Notes under the pieces: model-generated | Database searches by the model: none | Seen by the model: the letters and a program-made list of their open reading frames with translations, nothing else | Told to the model about the DNA's origin: nothing | Shown: positions 54,843-63,726 of the stretch, piece after piece | How positions within the stretch are numbered: position 1 is the stretch's first letter | How the letters are laid out: every line of letters starts with the position of its first letter | Assembly: GCF_012843315.1 (NCBI RefSeq) | Contig: NZ_JABAEX010000001.1 | Location: 620,001-684,000, forward strand | Length of the DNA stretch: 64,000 nt | Direction of reading: 5' to 3' | From: Streptococcus sp. WB01_FAA12 | GTDB taxonomy: Bacteria > Bacillota > Bacilli > Lactobacillales > Streptococcaceae | Made by a program: the position numbers and the translations under genes

Positions 54843-56684
54843 TTATTCAGCTGATTTTTTCTTTTTGTTAGCTTTCTCGCGCTCTGCCTTGTTAAGGATT
54901 TGCTTGCGCAAACGGATAGACTCAGGCGTTACTTCCATGTACTCATCGTCGTTCAAGAACTCGAGTGACTCTTCAAGGGTCAAGATACGAGGTGTCTTGA
55001 TAACAGCTGTTTGGTCCTTGGTAGCTGAACGGACGTTGGTCATTTGTTTAGCCTTGGTGATATTCACTGTCAAGTCATTCTCACGAGAATTTTCACCAAT
55101 GATCATTCCTTCGTAAACCTCAGTACCTGGGTTGACAAAGATCGTACCACGCTCTTCGATAGACATGATTGAGTAAGTTGTAGCCTTACCAGCATCGATG
55201 GAAACAAGGGCACCACGGTGACGTCCCCCAATTTCACCCGGAATCAATGGCAAGTATTGGTCAAAGGTATGGTTCATAATACCATAACCACGAGTCATTG
55301 ACAAGAACTCAGTTGAGTATCCGATCAAACCACGCGCTGGAACAAGGAAGACCAAACGAGTTTGACCATTACCAGTTGAAATCATATCCAACATTTCACC
55401 CTTACGTTCAGAAAGGCTTTGGATAACAGATCCTTGGTATTCTTCTGGAGTATCGATTTGAACACGTTCAAATGGCTCACATTTAACACCATCAATCTCT
55501 TTTACGATAACCTCTGGACGAGATACTTGAAGTTCATAACCCTCACGACGCATAGTTTCGATAAGGATTGACAAGTGCAATTCTCCACGTCCTGAGACAG
55601 TCCATTTATCTGGTGAATCCGTTGGGTCAACACGAAGGGAAACGTCTGTTTGCAATTCTGCTTGCAAGCGTTCTTCCACCTTACGAGAAGTCACCCATTT
55701 ACCTTCCTTACCAGCAAATGGTGAGTTGTTGACCAAGAAAGTCATTTGAAGAGTTGGCTCATCGATGTGTAGGATTGGAAGAGCTTCAACTGCGTCTGTC
55801 GGAGTAATGGTTTCACCGACAAAGATGTCTTCCATACCAGAAACGGCAATCAAGTCACCTGCTTTAGCTTCTTGGATTTCACGACGTTCCAAACCAAAGA
55901 AACCGAAAAGTTTTGTAACACGGAAGTTCTTCGTTGTACCATCTAGTTTAGAAAGGGTAACTTGGTCTCCAACTTTCACACTACCACGGAAGACACGTCC
56001 GATACCGATACGACCTACGAAGTCATTGTAGTCCAAAAGTGACACTTGGAACTGCAAAGGCTCATCTGAATTGTCGACTGGAGCTGGAATATGGTCAATG
56101 ATGGTATCAAAGATTGGTGCCATTGTTTTTTCTTGATCAGCAGGATCGTCAGAAAGTGAAGAAGTTCCGTTGATAGCTGAAGCATAAACAACTGGGAAAT
56201 CAAGCTGATCATCATCTGCACCAAGCTCGATGAAGAGTTCCAAAACTTCATCCACTACTTCTGCTGGACGAGCTGATGGTTTGTCGATTTTGTTGACAAC
56301 CACGATTGGGACAAGGTCTTGTTCCAAGGCTTTTTTCAATACGAAACGAGTTTGTGGCATGGTTCCTTCGTAGGCATCTACGACCAAAACAACACCGTCA
56401 ACCATTTTCATGATACGCTCAACTTCTCCACCGAAGTCCGCGTGTCCCGGTGTGTCCATGATATTGATACGAGTTCCGTTGTAAGCAACAGCTGTATTTT
56501 TAGCAAGGATGGTAATCCCACGCTCTTTTTCGATATCGTTTGAGTCCATAGCACGCTCTGCCAACTCTGTACGTGCATCAAGAGTTTCAGATTGTTTCAA
56601 TAATTCGTCAACGAGGGTTGTTTTACCGTGGTCAACGTGGGCGATAATCGCAATGTTACGGATATCTTCTCTTAATTTTGTCAT
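54843..56684 (-). CDS. typA: Ribosome-binding GTPase TypA/BipA
   Basis: A 613-residue translational GTPase: G1 [12 protein letters not shown] near residues 15-26, G2 ERGITI, G3 [12 protein letters not shown]4 NKIDKP, then EF-G-like domains and the BipA-specific C-terminus with a Lys-rich tail ([10 protein letters not shown]). It acts in ribosome assembly and stress or cold adaptation. Confidence 0.97.
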   Translation of the reverse strand: MTKLREDIRNIAIIAHVDHGKTTLVDELLKQSETLDARTELAERAMDSNDIEKERGITILAKNTAVAYNGTRINIMDTPGHADFGGEVERIMKMVDGVVLVVDAYEGTMPQTRFVLKKALEQDLVPIVVVNKIDKPSARPAEVVDEVLELFIELGADDDQLDFPVVYASAINGTSSLSDDPADQEKTMAPIFDTIIDHIPAPVDNSDEPLQFQVSLLDYNDFVGRIGIGRVFRGSVKVGDQVTLSKLDGTTKNFRVTKLFGFFGLERREIQEAKAGDLIAVSGMEDIFVGETITPTDAVEALPILHIDEPTLQMTFLVNNSPFAGKEGKWVTSRKVEERLQAELQTDVSLRVDPTDSPDKWTVSGRGELHLSILIETMRREGYELQVSRPEVIVKEIDGVKCEPFERVQIDTPEEYQGSVIQSLSERKGEMLDMISTGNGQTRLVFLVPARGLIGYSTEFLSMTRGYGIMNHTFDQYLPLIPGEIGGRHRGALVSIDAGKATTYSIMSIEERGTIFVNPGTEVYEGMIIGENSRENDLTVNITKAKQMTNVRSATKDQTAVIKTPRILTLEESLEFLNDDEYMEVTPESIRLRKQILNKAEREKANKKKKSAE

Positions 56685-56842
56685 GATTTCCTCTAATATT
56701 TAAATTTTTATTTCTAACTGAACAATTATACCACAGTCTCATTCAAAAATCACAGTTCAGCTAAGTGTAAATGTTTTCACTCTGCTTTTCTAGTCAAGGC
56801 AACTCTTTTCAAAGTCAGAGACTTATGATAAGATAAGCTGGT

Positions 56843-57568
56843 ATGCGTTTAGATAGATTATTAGCCCAAGAAAAGGTCAGTCGCAAGGCTATGAAACAGG
56901 CACTTCTAAAAAAAGAAATCCTAGTGGACGATTGTCCAGCCAGCTCCCTCGCTCAAAATGTCGACACTGGATTACAGAAATTAGTTTTTCAAGGACGGCA
57001 GATTCAAGGATACGAGCACAACTACCTCATGCTTCATAAGCCAAACGGAGTCGTTACAGCTAGCAAGGATAAGAAACTTCCGACCGTCATGGACCTACTC
57101 TCCAAAAATATCCAGTCAGACCAACTCTACGCGATAGGCAGGCTAGACCGCGATACGACAGGACTGCTCCTTTTGACAGACAATGGACCTCTTGGCTTTC
57201 AACTCCTCCATCCTCAATATCATGTGGATAAAACTTACCAAGTTGAAGTCAATGGACTGCTCACACCAGACCATATCCAAAAGTTCACAGATGGGATTGT
57301 CTTTTTAGATGGCACCGTCTGCAAACCTGCCAAACTAGAAATTCTGTTTTCAAGCCCATCAGTGAGCCATGCAGCCATCACCATCTCAGAAGGAAAGTTC
57401 CATCAAGTCAAAAAAATGTTTCTTTCTGTTGGTGTCAAGGTGACCTCTCTCAAACGAGTTCAGTTCGGTGATTTTACGTTAGATTCAGAACTTGCAGAAG
57501 GGCAATACCGTCCCTTGAATCCAGAGGAATCGGAAATCATTAAAAACTATTTAGAGATTAGTCAATAA
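56843..57568 (+). CDS. 16S rRNA pseudouridine synthase (RsuA family)
   Basis: A 241-residue protein with an N-terminal S4 domain (MRLDRLLAQEKVSRKAMKQALLKKEILVDD) and the catalytic GRLDRDTTGLLLLTDNG near residues 101-117 (Asp nucleophile). RsuA-type enzymes modify U516 of 16S rRNA. Single gene with a strong terminator; TATAAT-like AAGATAAGCT precedes the ATG. Confidence 0.92.
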   Translation: MRLDRLLAQEKVSRKAMKQALLKKEILVDDCPASSLAQNVDTGLQKLVFQGRQIQGYEHNYLMLHKPNGVVTASKDKKLPTVMDLLSKNIQSDQLYAIGRLDRDTTGLLLLTDNGPLGFQLLHPQYHVDKTYQVEVNGLLTPDHIQKFTDGIVFLDGTVCKPAKLEILFSSPSVSHAAITISEGKFHQVKKMFLSVGVKVTSLKRVQFGDFTLDSELAEGQYRPLNPEESEIIKNYLEISQ

Positions 57569-57570
57569 AA

Positions 57571-57602
57571 CAAAAAAGCTTTAAATTTAAAGCTTTTTTT
57601 GT
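57571..57602. terminator. Terminator between pseudouridine synthase and DUF4190-like genes
   Basis: CAAAAAAGCTTTAAA pairs with TTTAAAGCTTTTTTTG; bidirectional. Confidence 0.9.
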
Positions 57603-57608
57603 TTTTGC

Positions 57609-57842
57609 TTATCTAAAAACTATTGCGATTGCTAAAATCCAATTTAGTACAGAAACTACAAGTCCTACGATGTTGAGAATTTTTTCTGTTTTATAGTCTA
57701 GTCCAGATTCTTTTTGGTATGAAAAAGCCAAGACCAATCCTATGATCCCCAAAATCAGACCTACTATTGGAGATAGCAAACCAAGAACGATAGATAAGAT
57801 ACCTAAAACAAGTGAAGGTTTTTTCTTTTGTTGTGAATTCAT
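57609..57842 (-). CDS. Small membrane protein, DUF4190-like
   Basis: A 77-residue protein with a Lys-rich start (MNSQQKKKPSLVLGILSIVLG) and two membrane helices (about 11-40 and 55-76), the DUF4190 layout. Function unknown. AAGGAG lies before the ATG. Monocistronic. Confidence 0.7.
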   Translation of the reverse strand: MNSQQKKKPSLVLGILSIVLGLLSPIVGLILGIIGLVLAFSYQKESGLDYKTEKILNIVGLVVSVLNWILAIAIVFR

Positions 57843-57928
57843 ATTACAAAATCTCCTTAAATTTAATATAAATGATGATACCTTAAGATACTAGCTTTAT
57901 CTATCATTCGATAGTTTTTTACAGAATG

Positions 57929-58309
57929 TTAACTATTCTTCACTTTCCCTTTCCAAGAATCCAACCCATAAGAAAGGATATAAATCTCAGAGAAACCTTG
58001 TTTTTTCAAATAGAGTGCAGCGTTGGTCACTCGTTGTCCGCGTTGGTTTTCATAGAGAAGGACAGGTTTATCCTTGCGAAGGGCTGCAAGGCTTGACTTC
58101 AACTGATTTGAAGGAATATTGCGGGCTCCGAGGATATGTTTTCTGTGAAATTCTGCTGGTTCACGGACATCAATCAACTGCCCTTTCCGAATTAAAGCTT
58201 CAAATTCTGCATTGTCTACAATCTTAGCCGCACGACGAATACGAAGGTAGTTATATCCCATCCATGCCGCCATCGCTAGTACGATTCCCCACAAAATCCA
58301 AATTGTCAT
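57929..58309 (-). CDS. Membrane-anchored rhodanese-like protein lacking the active-site Cys
   Basis: A 126-residue protein with one N-terminal membrane helix (about 3-23) and a rhodanese fold (LIDVREPAEFHRKHILGARNIP, near 45-66). The active loop reads NQRGQR where C-x-x-G-x-R is expected, so Asn88 replaces the catalytic Cys: sulfurtransferase activity is unlikely and a binding or scaffold role is more plausible. Its start overlaps the yqgQ stop by four bases. Confidence 0.85.
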   Translation of the reverse strand: MTIWILWGIVLAMAAWMGYNYLRIRRAAKIVDNAEFEALIRKGQLIDVREPAEFHRKHILGARNIPSNQLKSSLAALRKDKPVLLYENQRGQRVTNAALYLKKQGFSEIYILSYGLDSWKGKVKNS

Positions 58310-58530
58310 AAGTTCTTATCTCCATTTTTCTCTATGTAGTCTAATTCTATCTTGTGCTCTCTACGAAGAACAGCTTCCGCCTCTAGATAGTCTAGCTTGT
58401 CCATCAGACCTGCATCATAGATCCGAGAGAGTTCGAGCTTCATCAGTTCAATATCATACAAACGCTTCCCCATGTAAACAATAATGCCAAACTGTTTGAG
58501 AAATTGCTGCACATCATAGAATGTTTTCAT
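58306..58530 (-). CDS. yqgQ: YqgQ family protein
   Basis: A 74-residue soluble helical protein starting MKTFYDVQQFLKQFGIIVYMGKRLYDIELM, the YqgQ pattern (B. subtilis: MNTFYDVQQLLK). I place the start at 58530 by this similarity; ATG 58539 and a TTG at 58566 are alternatives. Function unknown. It is coupled to the rhodanese-like gene, a pairing also seen around yqgQ in Bacillus. Confidence 0.8.
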   Translation of the reverse strand: MKTFYDVQQFLKQFGIIVYMGKRLYDIELMKLELSRIYDAGLMDKLDYLEAEAVLRREHKIELDYIEKNGDKNL

Positions 58531-58641
58531 AGCTTCCATTTTAGCAAATTCTAGACTTTTTTTCAATACTGGACAGGCTCTTTCCCCCTATTTTCTTCGT
58601 CTTCATTACCCATTCTTCCGCAAGTATGGTACAATAAAAAC

Positions 58642-59550
58642 ATGAGAATTCAACAACTACACTATATTATCAAAATCGTCGAAACTGGCTCTATGAATGA
58701 GGCAGCCAAGCAGCTCTTTATCACCCAACCCAGTCTCTCTAATGCTGTTCGAGACTTGGAAAATGAAATGGGCATTGAAATCTTTATCCGCAATCCCAAG
58801 GGCATTACCTTGACCCGTGATGGGATGGAGTTTCTCTCCTATGCCCGCCAAGTTGTCGAGCAAACTCAGCTTCTGGAGGAACGCTATAAAAATCCTGTCG
58901 CCCACCGCGAACTCTTTAGCGTGTCGTCTCAACACTATGCTTTTGTGGTCAATGCCTTTGTCTCTCTGCTCAAGAAAAGTGATATGGAAAAATACGAGCT
59001 TTTTCTACGTGAAACTCGGACCTGGGAGATTATCGACGACGTCAAGAACTTCCGTAGTGAGGTTGGTGTCCTCTTTTTGAACAGTTACAACCGTGATGTT
59101 TTAACGAAAATGCTGGATGACAACCACCTGCTAGCTCACCACCTCTTTACCGCTCAACCCCATATCTTTGTCAGCAAGACCAACCCTCTAGCTAAAAAAG
59201 ACAAGGTCAAACTGGCTGATTTGGAAGACTTCCCTTATCTCAGTTATGACCAAGGGACGCACAACTCCTTCTACTTTTCAGAAGAGATTCTTTCACAAGA
59301 ACACCACAAGAAATCCATCGTGGTCAGTGACCGTGCCACTCTCTTTAATCTCTTGATTGGTTTGGATGGTTACACCATTGCAACAGGGATTTTGAACAGT
59401 AACCTCAACGGCGACAATATCGTTTCCATCCCGCTGGACATTGACGACCCGATTGAACTAGTCTATATCCAGCATGAAAAAACTAGCCTATCTAAGATGG
59501 GCGAACGCTTTATCGAATACTTACTAGAAGAAGTTCAGTTTGATAATTGA
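58642..59550 (+). CDS. cpsY: LysR-family regulator CpsY/MtaR-like
   Basis: A 302-residue LysR-type regulator: N-terminal helix-turn-helix (HYIIKIVETGSMNEAAKQLFITQPSLSNAVRDLE, about 7-40), linker and substrate-binding domain. Sequence fits streptococcal CpsY/MtaR, which controls methionine transport and surface functions. Its stop codon lies inside the -35 box for the next gene. Confidence 0.88.
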   Translation: MRIQQLHYIIKIVETGSMNEAAKQLFITQPSLSNAVRDLENEMGIEIFIRNPKGITLTRDGMEFLSYARQVVEQTQLLEERYKNPVAHRELFSVSSQHYAFVVNAFVSLLKKSDMEKYELFLRETRTWEIIDDVKNFRSEVGVLFLNSYNRDVLTKMLDDNHLLAHHLFTAQPHIFVSKTNPLAKKDKVKLADLEDFPYLSYDQGTHNSFYFSEEILSQEHHKKSIVVSDRATLFNLLIGLDGYTIATGILNSNLNGDNIVSIPLDIDDPIELVYIQHEKTSLSKMGERFIEYLLEEVQFDN

Positions 59551-59575
59551 TAAACTGCCAGACATATCTTATAAT
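59547..59575 (+). promoter_or_regulatory. Promoter of the choline-binding amidase gene
   Basis: TTGATA (59547-59552), 17 bp, TATAAT (59570-59575). The -35 overlaps the cpsY stop codon. Confidence 0.8.
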
Positions 59576-59607
59576 ATTTCTTAGAAAAAAATGATTGGAG
59601 AATATCG

Positions 59608-61407
59608 TTGAAAAAGTTTATATTGGCAAGTGCTGTTATCCTTTCAATAGCAGAATTGGCACAAGCACCTATCCATGCGGAAGAAAACAATGCTAATCCT
59701 CCTGCTACCACCGAGCTAAGCAACTCTAAGGAAGATAAGAAAGATCTTTCAATTAAAAATGAAGAGGAGACTACAACACTTCCAAAAGACAAGGCAAAAG
59801 AAGAAGCCCCTAAAAAAGAAGGGTGGCAGGAAGAAAACAAACAGTGGCGTTTCTATGAAAACAATCAGCCTGTCCTCAAATGGAAAAAAATTCAAGATAA
59901 GTGGTACTATTTTGACCAAGAGGGAAATCGACTCAGTGATACCATCTTTGATGGCTATGTTCTCAATAAAGACGGGGTCATGGTAGAAAATGGCTGGGTA
60001 GCTCTTGAGGGTAAATGGTACTACGCCAGTGAATCTGGAAAAATCATCCAACAAACATGGAAAAAAATCGGAGGAATTTGGTACTACTTTGACAAAGATG
60101 GTGTCATGCTCAGTCAGACAATCGTTGATGGTTATCTCCTTACCAAAAGCGGAGCCATGGCTGAGAATGGCTGGGTGAAGTTTGACCAAAATTGGTATTA
60201 TGTCACACCATCTGGCAGAATCTCGCAAGACAAATGGGAAAAAGTAAACGGTTCTTGGTATTATTTTGACAAAAGCGGCGTGATGCTCAGCAAAACGACC
60301 GTTGGTGCTTACCTGCTCGGCAGTAGCGGGGCTATGGCGGAAAACTCTTGGGTGAAGATTGATCAAAATTGGTATTACGCTAATGAATATGGGAAATACA
60401 GCCAAGATAAATGGGAGAAAATAAAAGGAACTTGGTACGCCTTTGAACAAAATGGAGTTATGCTTTCCAATAAATGGAAAGGAAGCTACTACCTCAAATC
60501 TAGTGGAGCCATGGCTGAAAAAGAGTGGATCTTTGACAAGGCCTACAACAGTTGGTTCTATCTAAAAGCGAATGGAACCTATGCGGCTCGTGAATGGATT
60601 GGAGCCTACTATCTCAAGTCTGGTGGCTATATGGCCAAGAATGAGTGGATTTACGACGACTATTACAAGGCTCGTTACTATTTGGACGATAGTGGCCATT
60701 ATGTTTCAGGAACCTACAAGATAGACGGAAAGGAACATTTGTTCCAAAAATACGGCCAATGGATTTCTGAAGTTTCAACAGAAGGTGGATTTGTAAAAGG
60801 TCAATACAGCAATACCATTTTCCTAGATCCTGGGCATGGTGGTCGAGATTCAGGTGCCTTTTACTACAATGTAGCTGAAAAAGATCTCAACATGCAAATC
60901 TATCGCAAACTGCGTAAGAAATTAGAAGAATTAGGTTATACTGTCCTCACATCACGTGACAGTGATATCGATGTTGATTTTAAGACTGAGCGTTCAAAAA
61001 TGGTAAATAAAACCAACTCTGATATCTTTATCAGTATCCATTTCAATGCTACTGGAAACATTCACTCAAAAGCAAGCGGTATTCAAACCTACTCCTATAG
61101 CGATGAACCTGATTATCCAAGTAAGATTAATAAATACTGGCACAACCATCCTGATCGTATGAGTGAAAGCAAGCGCCTCGCTGCTGCTATCCACTCCTCT
61201 CTCCTTGCAGAAACAGGTGCCAAGGATGCTGGCTTATTGGAAAGTAGCTTCGCCGTACTACGCGAAACTGCCAAACCAGCCGTCCTCCTAGAACTTGGTT
61301 ATATGGATAATTTCACCGAAAATCAACGTATTCGTGATGATCGATACCAAGATAGACTAGTCGCAGGCATCGTAAAAGGTATCCAAGCATATTACGCTGG
61401 TAAATAA
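59608..61407 (+). CDS. Choline-binding N-acetylmuramoyl-L-alanine amidase (Amidase_3)
   Basis: A 599-residue secreted protein. TTG start after GGAG, signal peptide (1-24, ending PIHAEE), a Glu/Lys linker (25-70), about eleven choline-binding repeats (72-385; W-YYFD/GW-WYY pattern) and a C-terminal Amidase_3 domain (400-597). Zinc ligands His410, Glu424, His478 and catalytic Glu562 are all present. It should cleave the amide between MurNAc and L-Ala, tethered to phosphocholine on teichoic acids. Domain order is opposite to LytA and the catalytic family differs (LytA is Amidase_2). Confidence 0.92.
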   Translation: MKKFILASAVILSIAELAQAPIHAEENNANPPATTELSNSKEDKKDLSIKNEEETTTLPKDKAKEEAPKKEGWQEENKQWRFYENNQPVLKWKKIQDKWYYFDQEGNRLSDTIFDGYVLNKDGVMVENGWVALEGKWYYASESGKIIQQTWKKIGGIWYYFDKDGVMLSQTIVDGYLLTKSGAMAENGWVKFDQNWYYVTPSGRISQDKWEKVNGSWYYFDKSGVMLSKTTVGAYLLGSSGAMAENSWVKIDQNWYYANEYGKYSQDKWEKIKGTWYAFEQNGVMLSNKWKGSYYLKSSGAMAEKEWIFDKAYNSWFYLKANGTYAAREWIGAYYLKSGGYMAKNEWIYDDYYKARYYLDDSGHYVSGTYKIDGKEHLFQKYGQWISEVSTEGGFVKGQYSNTIFLDPGHGGRDSGAFYYNVAEKDLNMQIYRKLRKKLEELGYTVLTSRDSDIDVDFKTERSKMVNKTNSDIFISIHFNATGNIHSKASGIQTYSYSDEPDYPSKINKYWHNHPDRMSESKRLAAAIHSSLLAETGAKDAGLLESSFAVLRETAKPAVLLELGYMDNFTENQRIRDDRYQDRLVAGIVKGIQAYYAGK

Positions 61408-61411
61408 AAAC

Positions 61412-61438
61412 AAAGTCTCGAGGTTTCTCGAGACTTTT
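61412..61438. terminator. Amidase gene terminator
   Basis: AAGTCTCGAG/CTCGAGACTT with loop GTTT and flanking A/T tracts; bidirectional. Confidence 0.92.
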
Positions 61439-61756
61439 CTACTTGCCTTCTTTTTTATTTTTATCAGGAAAGAGGTAGCCAAGTCCTACACAAGCTAGCA
61501 CTCCTGCACCAATCACCAAACCACTTGATATTGGCAAAAGATCCAAAATAGCATTTGCAATGATAAAGGCAATGATTAGGCACATAAGACTAGCCTTATA
61601 GTCTTTTTTCAAAAAATTTTCTAAAGTGAAATAGAGGAACAATCCCACTGGAATGAGTGACCAGAGGTTGACATCCAAACTTGGCCATCCAACATAGCCA
61701 AAATACAATACTAGCGCTGCCGCTGCTAAGAATACAAGTCCCAATAATTTTTTCAT
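61439..61756 (-). CDS. Small membrane protein, LiaF N-terminus-like
   Basis: A 105-residue protein with four membrane helices (about 3-20, 27-44, 52-70 and 75-95) and a charged end (PDKNKKEGK). The layout resembles the membrane part of LiaF/DUF5668 proteins, but I see no definite motif. Start at 61756 after GGAG; the upstream frame extension is noncoding. Confidence 0.65.
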   Translation of the reverse strand: MKKLLGLVFLAAAALVLYFGYVGWPSLDVNLWSLIPVGLFLYFTLENFLKKDYKASLMCLIIAFIIANAILDLLPISSGLVIGAGVLACVGLGYLFPDKNKKEGK

Positions 61757-61946
61757 TTTTTGTCTCCATTTTCTTTTTTTATTGATTTGAGTTGTCTGAT
61801 ACTGACCGCTCACGTCCCTTACATGAACCATTATAGCAGAGGTTTTTTTCAAGAACAAGGCCTTTTGCCTATCTGGTCTATATCTCGGTCTAAGTAGTTG
61901 AATATTTCTGGCAAAAGAAAAGAAGCCCTAATGGACTTCTTGATTC

Positions 61947-62019
61947 TGCCGATTGCAGGGATCGAACCTGTGACCTACGCGTTACGAGTGCGTTGCTCTA
62001 CCGACTGAGCTAAATCGGC
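61947..62019 (-). tRNA. tRNA-Thr (anticodon CGT)
   Basis: Minus-strand 73-nt cloverleaf: acceptor GCCGATT/AATCGGC, anticodon loop CTCGTAA in stem ACGCA/TGCGT-like pairing, T arm ACAGG-TTCGATC-CCTGC-like. CCA not encoded. Reads ACG codons. No repeat of its 3' end is seen nearby. Confidence 0.93.
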
Positions 62020-62077
62020 GATTACCCTTATAGTATAGCACTCTGAGAATAGATGTCAAGAAATTTTCATCTCCATT

Positions 62078-62107
62078 AAAAAAAGCCTGTCCTGAGACAA
62101 GGCTTTG
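62078..62107 (-). terminator. Terminator of the ABC-2 operon
   Basis: Minus strand AAAGCCTTGTC pairs with GACAGGCTTT and ends in seven T. Confidence 0.88.
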
Positions 62108-62119
62108 ATATTCTATTAT

Positions 62120-62905
62120 TTACGATCCCGCACTTTCGTAGGCATCTAAGCCCTTGTCCCATAGTTTCAAAGAAATGACAAAGAAGACAAGGGAAAGCAA
62201 AATCAAACCACCGATATTAAAGAAGACATCCTTGTCCTGTAAGAAATAGCTGGCAGGATAGTAGGCCGTAAAAGCGAAAGGCACGATAAAGCTAATCAAC
62301 CAACGAAGAAGCGAATTGTAAATGGAAATCGGGTACTTGGCAAAATCATTAAACATATAAAAAATGTAAATCATAGCGCCTGACTGCTTGGTCCAAAAAG
62401 CAATACTGGCTGTCGCGATTTTCAAAGAAGTATAAATCAAGGTCGCAAAGGGAATACAGACTAGGAAAATCAGGAATTTTGGAAGGGTCCAAGCAATACT
62501 TGATACTGTTGTCGCTAGCAAGATTCCACCGACCAAAAGTTCGCCCAAGGCATCAATCTGAAAGGTCTCAACTAGGATGTGAAAGAGAGGATTGATAGGA
62601 CGAGTCAGATACTTGTCAAACTCTCCCTTTCGCACCAAGCGTTGCCCCAGTGCCCAGAGATTGTCAAAAAAGAGATGGTCCAGACCCTTGGGAATCAAGG
62701 AAAAACCATAAATAAAAGCTATCTCTTGAAAAGTCCAGCCTTCTAGGGATGGAATATGTTGAAAGATGACATTGAGAAACAAGAGGTTCAAGCCTTGGGT
62801 CAGGAAAACACCTAAAACACCAACCACAAAATCAACCTTGTATTCCATGATTTGTTTGATGTATTGTCTGATAAAAATCAGATGCATGCGTTGATATTTT
62901 TTCAT
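62120..62905 (-). CDS. ABC-2 family permease
   Basis: A 261-residue membrane protein with six helices of the ABC-2 / DUF990 type (RLVRKGEFDKYLTRPINPLFHILVETFQIDALGELLVGG). It pairs with the other permease gene, one base upstream of its start, and the ATPase before it. Heterodimeric permease pairs of this kind export unknown compounds. Confidence 0.87.
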   Translation of the reverse strand: MKKYQRMHLIFIRQYIKQIMEYKVDFVVGVLGVFLTQGLNLLFLNVIFQHIPSLEGWTFQEIAFIYGFSLIPKGLDHLFFDNLWALGQRLVRKGEFDKYLTRPINPLFHILVETFQIDALGELLVGGILLATTVSSIAWTLPKFLIFLVCIPFATLIYTSLKIATASIAFWTKQSGAMIYIFYMFNDFAKYPISIYNSLLRWLISFIVPFAFTAYYPASYFLQDKDVFFNIGGLILLSLVFFVISLKLWDKGLDAYESAGS

Positions 62906-62906
62906 A

Positions 62907-63725
62907 CTAACCTCCTTGAATGGTGATGAATGACTGGACTCGTTTCCAAATCAACTGAGACAAGCCCACCATCACTAAGAGCCAGAAAAACTGTAGCAAA
63001 AGCGCCTGAAGAATCTGACTGGCATCGTATTTCCCAACTATGATCATAACTGGAGTGTAAATCAAGGATGAAAAAGGCAAGAAGGACAGGATATCTGAAA
63101 CGACCTTAGGAAAGAAAGCCAAGGGAATTAGACTTCCAGACATAAAGGCAACTATGGAAGTCTTGAGTAGATTGGAACCCCATAGATTTTTAAATACAAA
63201 GGCTGAAAATCCAAAGCAGATATTAAAGAAAAAGTTAATCAGGTAGGCGAGCGTCAAGCTAAATAGATAAAGGGTAGTTAGTCCCAGCACTTCTAAAATG
63301 CCTTGCCCTGATAAAATTTTCATCAACACAATGACACTTAAAAATGGAAGTCCGACAGAGATAAAAATTAACCACTTGGAACCAAGTTCGGTAAAGAGAT
63401 AAGAGGCCGCAAAATGCACTGGTCTCAACAAGCGCATGATAATAGAGCCATCCTTGACCTCCTCACCAATCATAAAAGAAGAATCCGACCTAGTCAAAAG
63501 ATTGGTCACAAAACTCATGATGATGTAGAGGGTGATATCTGCCATACTGAAGCCTTGAATCAAAGACTCTTGCGACGAATCAAAGACTGCCTTCCAGAGA
63601 TAAAAGGCCACAAAAGCCCCCATGACATCGCCAATCCGATAGAGAATAAAGTTGACTCGATAAGTAATCAACTCCTGAATCCCTGCATTGATAAAAGGTT
63701 TATAACGTCTCCACAATTTGACCAT
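62907..63725 (-). CDS. ABC-2 family permease
   Basis: A 272-residue membrane protein with six helices (KPFINAGIQELITYRVNFILYRIGDVMGAF; GEEVKDGSIIMRLLRPVHFAASYLF). Start at 63725 after GGAG, just past the ATPase stop. Paired with the second permease and the ATPase in one operon. Confidence 0.87.
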   Translation of the reverse strand: MVKLWRRYKPFINAGIQELITYRVNFILYRIGDVMGAFVAFYLWKAVFDSSQESLIQGFSMADITLYIIMSFVTNLLTRSDSSFMIGEEVKDGSIIMRLLRPVHFAASYLFTELGSKWLIFISVGLPFLSVIVLMKILSGQGILEVLGLTTLYLFSLTLAYLINFFFNICFGFSAFVFKNLWGSNLLKTSIVAFMSGSLIPLAFFPKVVSDILSFLPFSSLIYTPVMIIVGKYDASQILQALLLQFFWLLVMVGLSQLIWKRVQSFITIQGG

Positions 63726-63726
63726 C

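Noticed and set aside
61947..62019. tRNA-Thr as a second integration site
   Set aside because: No direct copy of its 3' end was seen in the window.
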